NCBI GenBank assembly: GCA_000149265.1
Contig: CH003407.1
Span: 1,192,362-1,256,361, forward strand
Source: Ciona savignyi
Lineage: Eukaryota; Chordata; Ascidiacea; Phlebobranchia; Cionidae
Reading direction: 5' to 3'
DNA: 64,000 nt
Positions 23,803 through 34,280 of this stretch are shown one piece after another. Each line of letters opens with the position of its first letter. The stretch's first letter is position 1. A program made the translations under genes and the position numbers. Below the pieces are notes generated by a model that saw only the letters and a program-made list of their open reading frames with translations, was not told the DNA's origin and made no database searches.

Positions 23803-24401
23803 GTTCCCCTTAACTATTTTTACCAATTTCGAGTCTTGACTGATTTCTGTTGTATAATATACTATAGGCTTCTTCCCTAATAGAGTTCCAATTTGCAGCT
23901 ATTGCACGTTAAGAGTCACGTGGTCATAGTTATGACATCACAATCGATGCATACTGATGCAATAATATTGTGCTACAACAAGCAATCCGAATGAAATGTC
24001 TCAATGAAAAATTATACTCATGATAGACATATACCACTAGCGTACCGGTACCCAGTCCTACTGACATTCACCTTTGTTCTTGCATTAGCAACAGCTTCGC
24101 GACCCCTTTTAACATGCTTTGACGACCCACAGGTTGGGAACCACTGTTCTAAGAGGACAAGCTTATATTAAACACGATACTCAGGTTGGTTTTCGTGGTT
24201 ACTTGTCACCAGCTCGAATGTGTTTATGAAGTTTTTTAAATACCAGTAGATAAAGCTTGGATTTTCAGACACGCAGGATTACATTTAGAATCAAGTCGGC
24301 TGTAGCAGGCCTCGTCCTGTCGCCCTTACGCATATGGCGCCAATAGTTTTACCATGTTTATAAATTTAAGACAATTTATTAATTAAATTCGCATAACCGA
24401 A

Positions 24402-25649
24402 ATGTCGCGGCAGTTAAAGATGGATATGGACCACTTCTCCCCGTCCCCGAGTCCGAATTCCACCGATGTACAGCAACTGAGGATGACTGGCCTCTCACAA
24501 CGGCGCCTTCAGGAACACTTGTACCAACGGTCCATGCCGCCCAACTTGCCCTATTTATCACCCTTCATGAACATGGGAATGAACTTGTTGCCCCACAACG
24601 CCAACTATCTGTTCAACAGAGGTAGACATTTTTAAATGCTGTGTACAAATAAATACTTATTTATTGATACTGTTGCCTGAGTTTGCAAAATACACAACAC
24701 AATTTTTTAAATAAATTAATCTCCTGTGATTAGTTCGTTTTGATTTGGTAAAATAATAAAGCAGTTGCATCAAATGCACATATTAATTCTGGATCAGGTA
24801 TCCCGACTGGGCATTCTGGATACATAATAAGCCCCATATTTGACATAAAATAAAATACATAGCTACTTGTCCTACTTGGGTACAAATTCAACTTCTAATT
24901 AATCGAACTATTTCTCATACTTAGCCGCAGTTGATATGATGGCACTGTACCCCACTCTTGCTGCTAACCCGTTATACAACCAGCTTTTGCTACGAGACCG
25001 GTTCTTACAGCTGGCTGACCACAATGCTAATACAAGGAAATGTCGAAGGTGTGTTTCGATTGGCATTTTAAGTTTCCGATAAGTTTTAGATTATACAACT
25101 GAACAAGCACACTTGTTGGTTTTTACATTAAATGTTTTATATAGAAACTTAAAAAATGTAATTGCTTTTTTTAATAAAATACAAAATTACGAAAACTTTC
25201 GAATTGCTAAACTTTGCTCACCCGCTAGTTTCCATTACTTAACACTAATCGTTGTAAAGATGCAAACGAACTTTTGGAAATTTAATGCGGTAAATTAGGA
25301 TTACGCCTTAAATGCGTAATACTGATTTGTTTTTTTAACTTTAAGCTGGTGAATAAATTGAAAAAGGCTTCTTATTATTTTAAAAAATACCTAAATAATA
25401 CAACGTGTACTTCTATAATTAAAATTATTGTAATGAAATATAGGCCTAACTGGTATAAATTAATGTTATGATATCCTGAACTTTACATATAAAAAATATA
25501 TTTTTGATTAACGTTTGATTCTTAACCGGTAGGAGCCGAACGGTGTTCACCGAAAACCAATTGATCGCGTTGGAGAAGCGATTCGAGCACCAGAAGTACC
25601 TTTCAACGCCCGATCGAATGGAGTTAGCAGACGCACTCGGTCTCACACA
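24402..25649 (+). pseudogene. Barx homeobox gene, copy 1, truncated within the homeodomain
   Basis: Exons 24402-24621, 24925-25048 and 25533-25649 match exons 1-3 of the intact Barx at 40087. Exon 1 shows no difference by eye; exon 2 has two, one of which changes an amino acid; exon 3 has two silent ones. The homeodomain runs [18 protein letters not shown] through LADALGLT and stops at the junction, losing the turn and recognition helix ([16 protein letters not shown]). If read on, the frame enters LPMO exon 2 (HYGDNELF) and stops at 25689. The start and splice sites are intact, so a truncated protein is possible but cannot bind DNA in the normal way. Confidence 0.88.
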
Positions 25650-25650
25650 C
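25649..25650. other. Duplication junction: Barx homeobox joined to LPMO exon 2
   Basis: The sequence left of the junction matches 41213-41329 in the intact Barx; the right side matches LPMO from 12715. The two share one base (A) at the join. The reading frame passes from Barx into LPMO without shift. Confidence 0.9.
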
Positions 25651-27401
25651 TATGGGGATAACGAACTTTTTGCGAAGGATTTCAAGTAAATAATATATAC
25701 CACATCGTATTACATTGTGCTTAAAGTCCAAATACGCATGTAGACAAAAATTCTATTTTGTGTTTACTAATGAAAATGTGAGACAATACGTATGCCATCA
25801 CCGGTGTGAATGTGGTGCACTAGAGTTAAGCACATATGATCTCTGTGTGGGTTTCTCTTTATCAGACTTTCAGACTATAAATAGGCGAACGGCGATTTAA
25901 TATTAGACTATAAATAGGCAAACGGCGACATTGAAACCTATAAAAACCATCGTTACCACGTCAGAATTTTTTTTTCATATTCAGCACCAGGTAAACCTCG
26001 ATGGGAAATGTGGAATATGCGGCGATGCGTATGACAAAGAGCGGGAAAATGAGGCGGGCGGCAAATACGGGAAGGGAATTATTGTGAGGCAGTACCAGCC
26101 AGGTAAGCGTTTTCCTATTTAATTGAAAGTAGCCAATGTATAGTCTCTTAGTTAATTGGTAAGAACGTTCACCGTTGCCTGAAAAGTTTAATTATTATAA
26201 TGTTCGCTATATAGCTATTCGCTTGTGCTTTGTCTGGTGATTAGTGATTTTCGTTTAAAACTGAAATTTGGAGGCTGAAAATTGACACAAGTAAAACGTG
26301 TGACTTGACACGAGTAAAACGTTAACATTTTAGTTTTATTTAAATTTTAACTCCGATAATCCCAAGGGTGATAGTAAAAAAGACTATCATACGATAAGAT
26401 AAAGCACAACTTGGGTATACGATAAAGCACAACCGAATGTAAATTACAGGTTCTGTATTGGAAGCTAAGGTTGACCTGACGGCCCATCATTTAGGATTCT
26501 TCGAGTTCAGATTGTGCAAATGGGATAATCCAACCAAACCAGTTACCCAGGAGTGTTTGGACAAGTGGGTAAACGTCTAACGATTTTTTTAATGTGCTAG
26601 GTTTCAACCCGCTGATGAGACCGTCACCAAGACCGTCTTTGTATGGAAATTATATACGTATCGTACGTCGTACTATGTTATGAAATATTGTACATACGTA
26701 TGTATTTATAGATTTACAAACTACTGTTAACGTATATCAGCATCCAGATTTCAGGCCGTCGCTGACGTAATAACTAAGTGTTTACCATTGTCATTTAAAT
26801 GATTTAAGAGAGTATAATTTACTATATTGTTTCAATTTTAACAGCTAAATACAGAGGCACATTTTTGTCGATGTTTTACTAATAGATACAACATACAAGT
26901 TTAAATCCATACTGATACTTATATTAACTCTTGCAACAAAACCGCTTATTGATCTCTTGCCTAGTCCAGTTGTTAGGATTAAATACTTTTACTCGGGCAG
27001 CTCTTATTTGATAATTTAAATATATACGTGTTTTAAATACTGCCGTATTTTTCCTGTATTTTTTGGTCCTTTTTTATGTTTTTTTTATCGAGGAAGCAAA
27101 CAAACTTAACCAAAACAATTGCATCTTAGAAATCTCCTACAACTAGAAGATGGGGGCACTCAGTACTTTCCCGAGAAACCAGGATCCACAGTAACGACTT
27201 ACACCATTAGGTTAAAACTACCACCAGACTTGACGTGTTCACAGTGTGTTATACAGTGGAGGTATTACGCGGGTAAGTATTGCTTTTGTGGTGAATCATA
27301 AAAATGTATTCGCTGAAACAAAAATAACTGATGACTGGGCTCTTTAAGCAAGATACTTATCAAAAGTTGCTTGCAATCGGGGAGGTAAAGGGCTAAACAT
27401 C

Positions 27402-27756
27402 ATCTACAGCAGTGGTTCTTAAACTTTTCAGTCGCGCCCCCCTTGAGATTTGTGATTCATGCTCACGCCTCACCTACTCAAAAATCAAATTTACGAAAAA
27501 TGGAACAATAATTTATTTGCCATTACCCTGCTTAGTGTGAAGGATGCAACTGTTTTTTTGACAAAATTGTTTTTTTAAAACTAGGTCACAGAATTATCTA
27601 TTGGATTAGTGTTAACGAGAAATACGAGGTTTGACTGTAATTTAGATCTGTTTTTCATCAATATGTCACTGTCATACTTGCGTCCCCTTTGAGAAGCTTT
27701 CACGCCCCCCCCCCAAAGGGGGGCGTCCCCCCAGTTTAAGAACCCCTGATCTACAG
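27402..27756. mobile_element. hAT-type MITE in LPMO copy 2 (339 bp, 8-bp TSD)
   Basis: The element is 27410-27748, with ends CAGTGGTTCTTAAAC and CAGGGGTTCTTAAAC (minus strand). Target duplications ATCTACAG lie at 27402-27409 and 27749-27756. Unit 1 has the uninterrupted site at 15070-15077, so this inserted after the duplication. It is rich in C-runs near the right end and non-coding. Confidence 0.93.
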
Positions 27757-28786
27757 CAATTACCCGTGTTACAACGACCTTCATTGTCTCACACATAGCG
27801 ATAACCAAAAGTATCATATTTGAAATTAAGCCAAACTTCTCTCCAGGCAACTCTTGGGGATACGATGATGATGGGAACTACTGCACGGGATGTGGACCGC
27901 AGGAGGAGTTCTACGGCTGTGCAGATGTGGCTGTCGGAACTGGCCCAACTCTACCCCCTCCATCCTGGGTATTCGTTTAGTCGTTTCAAAAGCAGAGGGT
28001 TCTGGACACCAGAGCTATTGCAGTGTGTTAAATACGATTGCAAAATAGCAAAGTTTTAGTTTACCCAAATAATTTATAGGGTTCATGCATTTGCTGTTTA
28101 TATACACACCCAACTAGCTATTTTCGCCTCCATTACTTTTCGGCTGACGATTTTGTTGGACTGTTTTATTTACATTTTGCAAACGCAGGCCTTTGTCCGT
28201 ATTTAAATCTTATTTGTATAGTTTATTTATCCGTTGCGTTATACTTTAAGTCACGTAATAGCAGTAGAAATCCGGTTATAAGCAATTGACTGAAACATTA
28301 TATTTACCAATACAAAACCATGGGGTAAACCCTATTTTCTGGCAGGTACCAATAACAAGCACAGCAACAGGAACAACGACTTCGTTGATCAGCAGACTTA
28401 CAACAACAACCAAAGCAGCTACAACTACAGAAGCAGCGACAACAACAATCAAACCAACAAGTAGTACAGCGTCATCAACATCGTCAACTGAAGCTTCCGA
28501 TCAACCAGTTTGCCACGTCAGTGCACATTGTATAGTGTAATATTTTAGTGGTTTAATGAGTTGCGATTTACAAAGATTCACTTGCTTCTATTTAAAATAT
28601 TTTGGTTACTGAAATTGCCTTGAGTTTTGGTAAAGTCTTGGGCAAAATTAAATCCAGTCAATTAGTATCTGTGAAATAGCATAATGTCTCCAGTACGTTC
28701 TGTTTGACTCACCTTAAAATAGTTTATTTTATCTAAAACGATACATGAATGATTTAGTTTCATAGTATTACAGCTTTAACAACTAA

Positions 28787-29077
28787 CTAGGATGGGATAT
28801 TCATCTTTATCCCCGTGAATGGGAAAACCAAGGGGGTTAACACACGGGCAATCGTCAGATCATCCCGTCGTCGGGTTACCGGAGCTATAGCAGTGTGTTG
28901 TATATGATATACACGTTCCTTCAATTTGGTAGAACCCATTTATCCGCTGGGTTCAGGCAATGTCCGTAAAGTGCCTTGCCCAAGGACACAACCGACTAGC
29001 TAGCGCCCAGTTTTGCACCTACAACCATTTGGAATGAAAGGCGACGCACTTAACCGTTAGACCAACGGGCCGGACCA
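28787..29077 (-). mobile_element. tRNA-derived SINE in LPMO copy 2 intron 7
   Basis: This is orthologous to the insertion at 16050-16347, with the same flanks. It is full-length, with the tRNA-like head at the right end. Confidence 0.87.
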
Positions 29078-29800
29078 AACTGTGTAACGTGATAGTCTCA
29101 TGAACGACCCTATTTAAATTGCATGACGTTTTCGGCTGGTATACCTTATATGGCATTCCATATTCTGGATAGAGCAGTTTTTAACGAAACGGTTGTTAAA
29201 TTAAAAGAACCCTCTGGTTTAGTTTACGTGTCCTCAGCTATTTTACTTACCAACGTAGTGGTTTGTTAGATTGAACTAAAACTACATAAATGTTTCATTG
29301 ATATACCACACATAATGGAACAGCTACACTACCCCCGACGAAATCCAACCTAACGATTGGATATTCCCTAACTTATAATCATAATGACTCAAGTATCATG
29401 CTTCAAACTGCTACAAGTTTCTTAAAAATAGATATAAACTTAAAAAATAAATAGATTCTTAAAAATAGTCCCCAACCCCACCAGGAAAGTGGAACTTTTA
29501 TTTGGACTTGCACCAAGTTCTACCAATGCTCGGCAAGTGGTGGCACAGCCACCCTGTATGAATGCCCGCCTGGAACCTACTTTGACAGCGCCAGATCCGT
29601 TTGTGACCACGGATATGACGTGCCCCCTCCGTGTGGGGTAAGTGTTGGCGTAAAAACATTGAATATGTTGCACTTCATGGATTGTGCCAATTCATACATA
29701 AAAACTGTTTTATAGATGCGCGCATCATGATTTTGACACTTGTTTTAAAAAACCGTTTTTTTATTAAAAAAATATACTTTGTTTGCAGACAAAGACTTAA

Positions 29801-31310
29801 ATATACGGAAGAAGAGAATAAAAAAAGATCATTTCATCAACATGAACTCGTCATCATCATTTGTATATAACTTTCATATACCCCGTCATGTGTTAATTTT
29901 TTTAATATTCAGATGTCTCTTACTCTAATGGCATAGTTTGTCCAAAAATGTTTACTTGTAACAAGAAGGGGGTGCTGGAACCTCGGTCGATCCATATGTG
30001 AGTTACTTTCGGTTGAAAAATAACAATCCTATTCTTAATCTTAGATTACTAAGCGTTTGTTTTTAGAAAAATATGATTGCGCAGTTGAAAAGTGTCTTAG
30101 CAGTTTTTTTTTAATTTTATGATTCAATAAATAAATGGGATTTGCGAACAGTACCAATTTTATGTTTCGATCAATCGGACAGTACCAATTATTTAATTCA
30201 TCAAAAAAATGTGGAATACAATTGTTATCACTGGAAATAAAGAAAAGACCAAAAAACATTTTTGTTCATCACAGTACAATAGCTCATTTAAATGGCAGTA
30301 GGGGACAGGTCAGCTGACGATGTTACAACGGCCACTTGCCTTTTCTTATTAACAGGGAAAACATGAAGAAATGCCATTGTTATTACTGAAAAAACGTTTT
30401 TGTTCATCACAGTACAATAGCTCATTTAAATGGCAGTAGGGGACAGGTCAGCTGACGATGTTACAACGGCCCCTTGCATTTTTCCCATTAATGAGGATAA
30501 AACATGAATAGCTTGTGCTACGTCAAAATAAGAAAAGCGATAAAAAAAGACAAGGGCCAAGTTTCTAAACAAAACTTTGAAGTTTTGACAACTAATTGTG
30601 TCACACGCTACACATTAACGGCCGTATTTATGTTGACTGTCTTTTTCTTCAAGGGACAAGTGTGACTTTGCGTTTCCTCTTATTAAAATTCCACATAAAG
30701 TTCAACAACTAAACTTTCCTTTATAAAATCTCCGATGAAAACACGTTTTTTTGTCCAATATCTCATAAGGGGAGCAGCGGTTTTATCTGGTTTAGCACCA
30801 AGCTGATATAAACCGTTATGACAACAAGTTCTATGTATGCTACGGAAGTAATAAAACAACCACCATGTACGACTTTACTTCAGGTACCGCCTATGACACT
30901 GTTTTTATTTTAGTATTTTAACCGGTCTGAGTTTCGATCACCTGGAGGGTTTTGTCACTAAATGCCGTATCTGAATACACTGTTCGCAGTTAACACTATC
31001 AGATTCGTTTGTGACCATTATCATTTACCACATCGCCCCAGAGCGGCGTAAGTAATGCTGTGGTATAAGCAATAACACGTTACTACTTACCCGGGGATTC
31101 CTGGCTAAAACGCGAATTTTTGTCTGCGGAGTATAAGATTTTCGTACACCAGCGGGCTTACATATTGATTTTTATATATTAGTACCATACAACTTAACGC
31201 CGTTCAGACAGGATAGGGATAACACTTTGCGTTATACCAACCAATTGTATAATAATAATTTTGTGCATACCAATTTATCTGTAATGTATCTGTAAAGTCT
31301 CAGTAATAAA
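29801..31310. other. Region after first unit 2 CBM14 exon, with relic CBM14 exon
   Basis: This corresponds to 17055-18360. It holds the GIVCPKMFTCNKKG-type segment (about 29913-30000), a small local duplication (about 30255-30345 repeated at 30390-30475), and a relic CBM14 exon at about 30772-31047. No intact gene is seen. Confidence 0.5.
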
Positions 31311-31311
31311 T

Positions 31312-31627
31312 AAATCAGATCTGAAGTCGTGAAATGTTATTTGTTTGGCCATGATTATGACGTTTGCTTAAACAAGGTTTATACCATGTAGAATTTTGCA
31401 GCAATAGTATGCACATACTCTTCCTTAATTTACAAAAAAAACTATTGGCGGTAAATAACAATCAATGACACATTAATTAGAATTGTCGCCGGAAAAGGCT
31501 AACGCTCAACCAAGAATTGAAAATACCAGATTTATAATTCAAAACTACTAATATAGGTTATAGTGTCCCAGGAAACTATACAAACCCATGCTGTTCTGAT
31601 AGCACACCATTTGTGTACAAAGCAAAC
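31312..31627 (+). repeat. Copy of LPMO upstream DNA before extra CBM14 exon b
   Basis: It matches 11883-12203 (for example CGTTTGCTTAAACAAGGTTT, GCAATAGTATGCACATACT and AATAACAATCAATGACACAT). It joins directly to sequence equivalent to about 16409, in the intron before the CBM14 exon. The TATA box is not carried. Confidence 0.8.
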
Positions 31628-31958
31628 GATATACCTTATATGGCATTCCATAATCTGGATAGAATAGTTTTTAACGAAACGGTTTAAATTAAAAGAACCC
31701 TCTGGTTTAGTTAACTATGTCTTCAAGTATTTTACTTACCAACGTAGTGGTTTTGTAGGTTGAACTAAAACTACATAAATGTTTCATTGATATACCACAC
31801 ATAATGCAACAGCTACACTACCCACGACGAAAGCCATGAGGTAGCCTAACGATTGGGCATGAAACTTATAATCAAAATGACTCAAGTATCATACTTTAAA
31901 CGGCTTTATGTTTATTAAAAAAAAATATATATACACCTTTTGTTTCCAACCCCACCAG

Positions 31959-32273
31959 GAAAGCGGAACTTTTATTTGGACTTGCACCAAGTTCTACCAA
32001 TGCTCGGCAAGTGGTGGCACACCCACCATGTATGAATGCCCGCCTGGAACCTACTTTGACAGCGCCAGATCCGTTTGTGACCACGGATATAACGTGCCCC
32101 CTCCGTGTGGGGTAAGTTTTGGCGTAAAAACATTAAATACGTTGAAATTCATGGATTATATCACTTCATACATAAAAAAACGGTCTTATTGGTGCGCCCA
32201 TTATGGGTTGGATACTTGTTTTAAATAGCTGTTTTTTTAATAAAAAATACTTTGTTTGCAGACAAAGACCTAA
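31959..32273 (+). CDS. Extra CBM14 exon b plus terminal exon
   Basis: CBM14 exon 31959-32111 (51 codons, CAG acceptor, GTAAGT donor) and terminal exon 32262-32273 (ACA AAG ACC TAA) are intact copies of LPMO exons 8-9. The peptide keeps the five exon-coded cysteines (TCTKFYQC, YECPPGTYF, SVCDHGY, PPPCG). Both ends are phase 0. It could serve as an alternative 3' end of the upstream LPMO gene or be spliced in tandem; expression is unknown. Confidence 0.65.
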
Positions 32274-32475
32274 ATACGGAAGAAGAGAATAGAAAAAAGA
32301 TCATTTCATCGACATGAACTCGCCATCATCATTTGTATATAACTTTCATATACCCCGTCATGTGTTAATTATTTTAATATTCAGATGCCTCTTACTCTTA
32401 TGGCATAGTTTGTCCAAAAATGTTTATGAAGTAATAAAACACAAAACTACGTGCAAAAGACCACTTTCACAGACC

Positions 32476-33327
32476 AACTTGATGTTTTTCCCAATTAACC
32501 AAGACCTGCTGAATGTGGGAACAATGAATAATAATGACACTTTCTTAATTTAGGTTGTTATACAACAATTTATTTTAAGCTGTAAAAAGGCTTATTGTCC
32601 TCACTGCTGTTTCTAATCCGTTTTAATGAGCCAATTGAAAGTACTAAAGCTTAAAACAATTCTAAGTTAATGACATGATCACACACATATGGGTAAATAC
32701 AATTTTTTTTACTTTACTGGCTCAAATTTAATATATGAATCGGTTCTTACCTTTTCGAGTGATTAAACAATATATTTCCCGAATAAACGAATCAAATATC
32801 AGCTTCCTGCTAATTTTGAGAACCTATAGTCCTATACCGTTTGGTTAATGGTCACACTCCGTACCATATATGCTAACCAGTCTAAAACGCTCAGTTAACG
32901 TGAAAAATTAAGGACGATGTAGTTCTTTTTTGCGTCTGCGATAAACCTTAGTTACATTCCACTGTGATTTACCGCAACTTCAACAAATCAGGTCAAATAA
33001 TTAAGGTATATTTCTAGCACTTGGAACTTGTATTGCATTACCGTCGAAGGGTCATTTTTGCACTTCTAAATAGGATTTTGTGCATTAGGGTTGATGGTTA
33101 ACTACAAGGTCCAACGCGCTATTGAGTTACTTTGCTCGGACATTCTTGTGTAAACCAAAAAGACTTGAAGTTGTGTAAACCAAAAATACTTGAAGTTACA
33201 GATAAATGGTATGCACAACATTATTATGATACAGGCGCTATATTCTGACACGGTATACCGCAAAATTTTATCCCTATCCTGTCTGAACGGCGTTAAGTTG
33301 TATGGTACTAATATATAAAAATCACAG
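32476..33327 (-). repeat. Inverted copy of unit 2 flanking DNA
   Basis: The reverse complement matches about 37023-38214 (without the fold-back insert) and, in unit 1, about 18245-19015. It begins with part of the same 60-base segment used as filler at 35941-36000, and ends near the TTTTTATATATTAGTACC motif. Confidence 0.85.
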
Positions 33328-33342
33328 TATCAGTAATAAATG

Positions 33343-33663
33343 AATCAGATCAAAAGTCGCGAAATGTTATTTGATTGGTCATGATTACGACGTTTGCTTA
33401 AACAAAGTTTATACCATGTAACAATTTGTCAGCAATAGTATGCACTCTATTCCTTATACTCTTCCTTAATTTACAAAAACACAACCATTGGCGGTAAATA
33501 ACAATCAATGACACATCAAAAGTGTCGCCGGAAAGAGCTAACGCTCAACCAAGAATTGAAAATACTAGATTTATAATTTAAAACTACTAATATAGGTAAT
33601 ACTGTCCCAGTAAACTATACAAACCCATGCTGTTCTGATAGCACACCAATTGTGTACAAATCA
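33343..33663 (+). repeat. Copy of LPMO upstream DNA before extra CBM14 exon c
   Basis: This is another copy of 11883-12203, more diverged than the one at 31312. It joins the CBM14 intron at the same relative point (GTACAAATCAAACGATATA), so the fused block was itself duplicated. Confidence 0.8.
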
Positions 33664-33964
33664 AACGATATAGGCTACCTTATATGGCGTTCCATATTCT
33701 GGATAGAACAGTTTTTAACGAAACGGTTGTTAAATTAAAAGAACTTTCTGGTTTAGTTAACTATGTCTTCAGCTATTTCCTTTACCAACGTAGTGATTTG
33801 TTAGGTTGAACTAAAACTACATAATTGTCTCATTATACCATACATAGTGCAACAGCTACACTACCGCTGACGAAAGCCATGAGGTAGCCTAACGATTGGG
33901 CATGAAACTTATAATCAAAATGACTCAAGTATACATAAACACCTTTTGTTCCCAACCCCACCAG

Positions 33965-34280
33965 GAAAGCGGAACTTTTATTTGGACTTGCACCAAGTTC
34001 TACCAATGCTCGGCAAGTGGTGGCACAGCCACCCTGCATGAATGCCCGCCTGGAACCTACTTTGACAGCGCCAGATCCGTTTGTGACCACGGATATAACG
34101 TGCCCCCTCCGTGTGGGGTAAGTGTTGGCGGAAAAACATTAAATACGTTGAAATTCATGGATTATATCACTTCATACATAAAAAAAACGGTCTTATTGGT
34201 GCGCCCATCATGGGTTGGATACTTGTTTTAAATAGCCGTTTTTTTAATAAAAAATGCTTTGTTTGCAGACAAAGACTTAA
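33965..34280 (+). CDS. Extra CBM14 exon c plus terminal exon
   Basis: CBM14 exon 33965-34117 and terminal exon 34269-34280 (ACA AAG ACT TAA) are intact with GT-AG sites. The peptide differs from copy b at GGTATLHECPP versus GGTPTMYECPP. The same phase-0 arrangement makes it a third possible terminal module of LPMO copy 2. Expression is unknown. Confidence 0.65.

Larger units (their letters stand above)
20149..24146. mobile_element. Composite transposon block in unit 1
   Basis: About 4 kb replaces a 211-base segment present in unit 2 (39543-39753). It contains a left-truncated Harbinger element (MADF gene on +, transposase on -, right end near 23292 reading GGCTGGTTTACACGATGCG on the minus strand), a SINE fragment in a MADF intron, a LINE 3' fragment, and a hAT-like right end (CAGTGGTTCCCAACC on the minus strand, ending 24146). 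Confidence 0.8.
12715..25649 (+). repeat. Large direct duplication, unit 1
   Basis: This unit runs from the middle of LPMO exon 2 to the middle of the Barx homeobox exon, and is repeated as unit 2 (25650-41329). LPMO exons 3-9, a shared SINE (16050-16347), relic CBM14 exons, the 19.2-20.1 kb block and Barx exons 1-3 occur in the same order in both. Coding exons differ by a few percent or less; introns differ more. Unit 1 alone has the SINE at 14744-15049 and the transposon block 20149-24146. Confidence 0.9.
25650..29800 (+). pseudogene. AA15 LPMO-CBM14 gene, copy 2, lacking its 5' end
   Basis: Exon 2 is reduced to 25650-25686 and has lost one T in the CTTTTTTGC run, shifting its frame. Promoter, exon 1, signal peptide and the N-terminal catalytic histidine are absent. 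Exons 3-9 are intact with good splice sites: 25985-26102, 26450-26564, 27130-27272, 27847-27968, 28346-28516, 29485-29637, 29789-29800. They encode HQVNLDGKCGICGDAYD through FYGCADVAV, the Thr-rich linker and a CBM14 domain. As read it cannot be a secreted, copper-active LPMO unless an unseen first exon is used. I call it a pseudogene, or an exon donor for chimeric transcripts. Confidence 0.8.
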
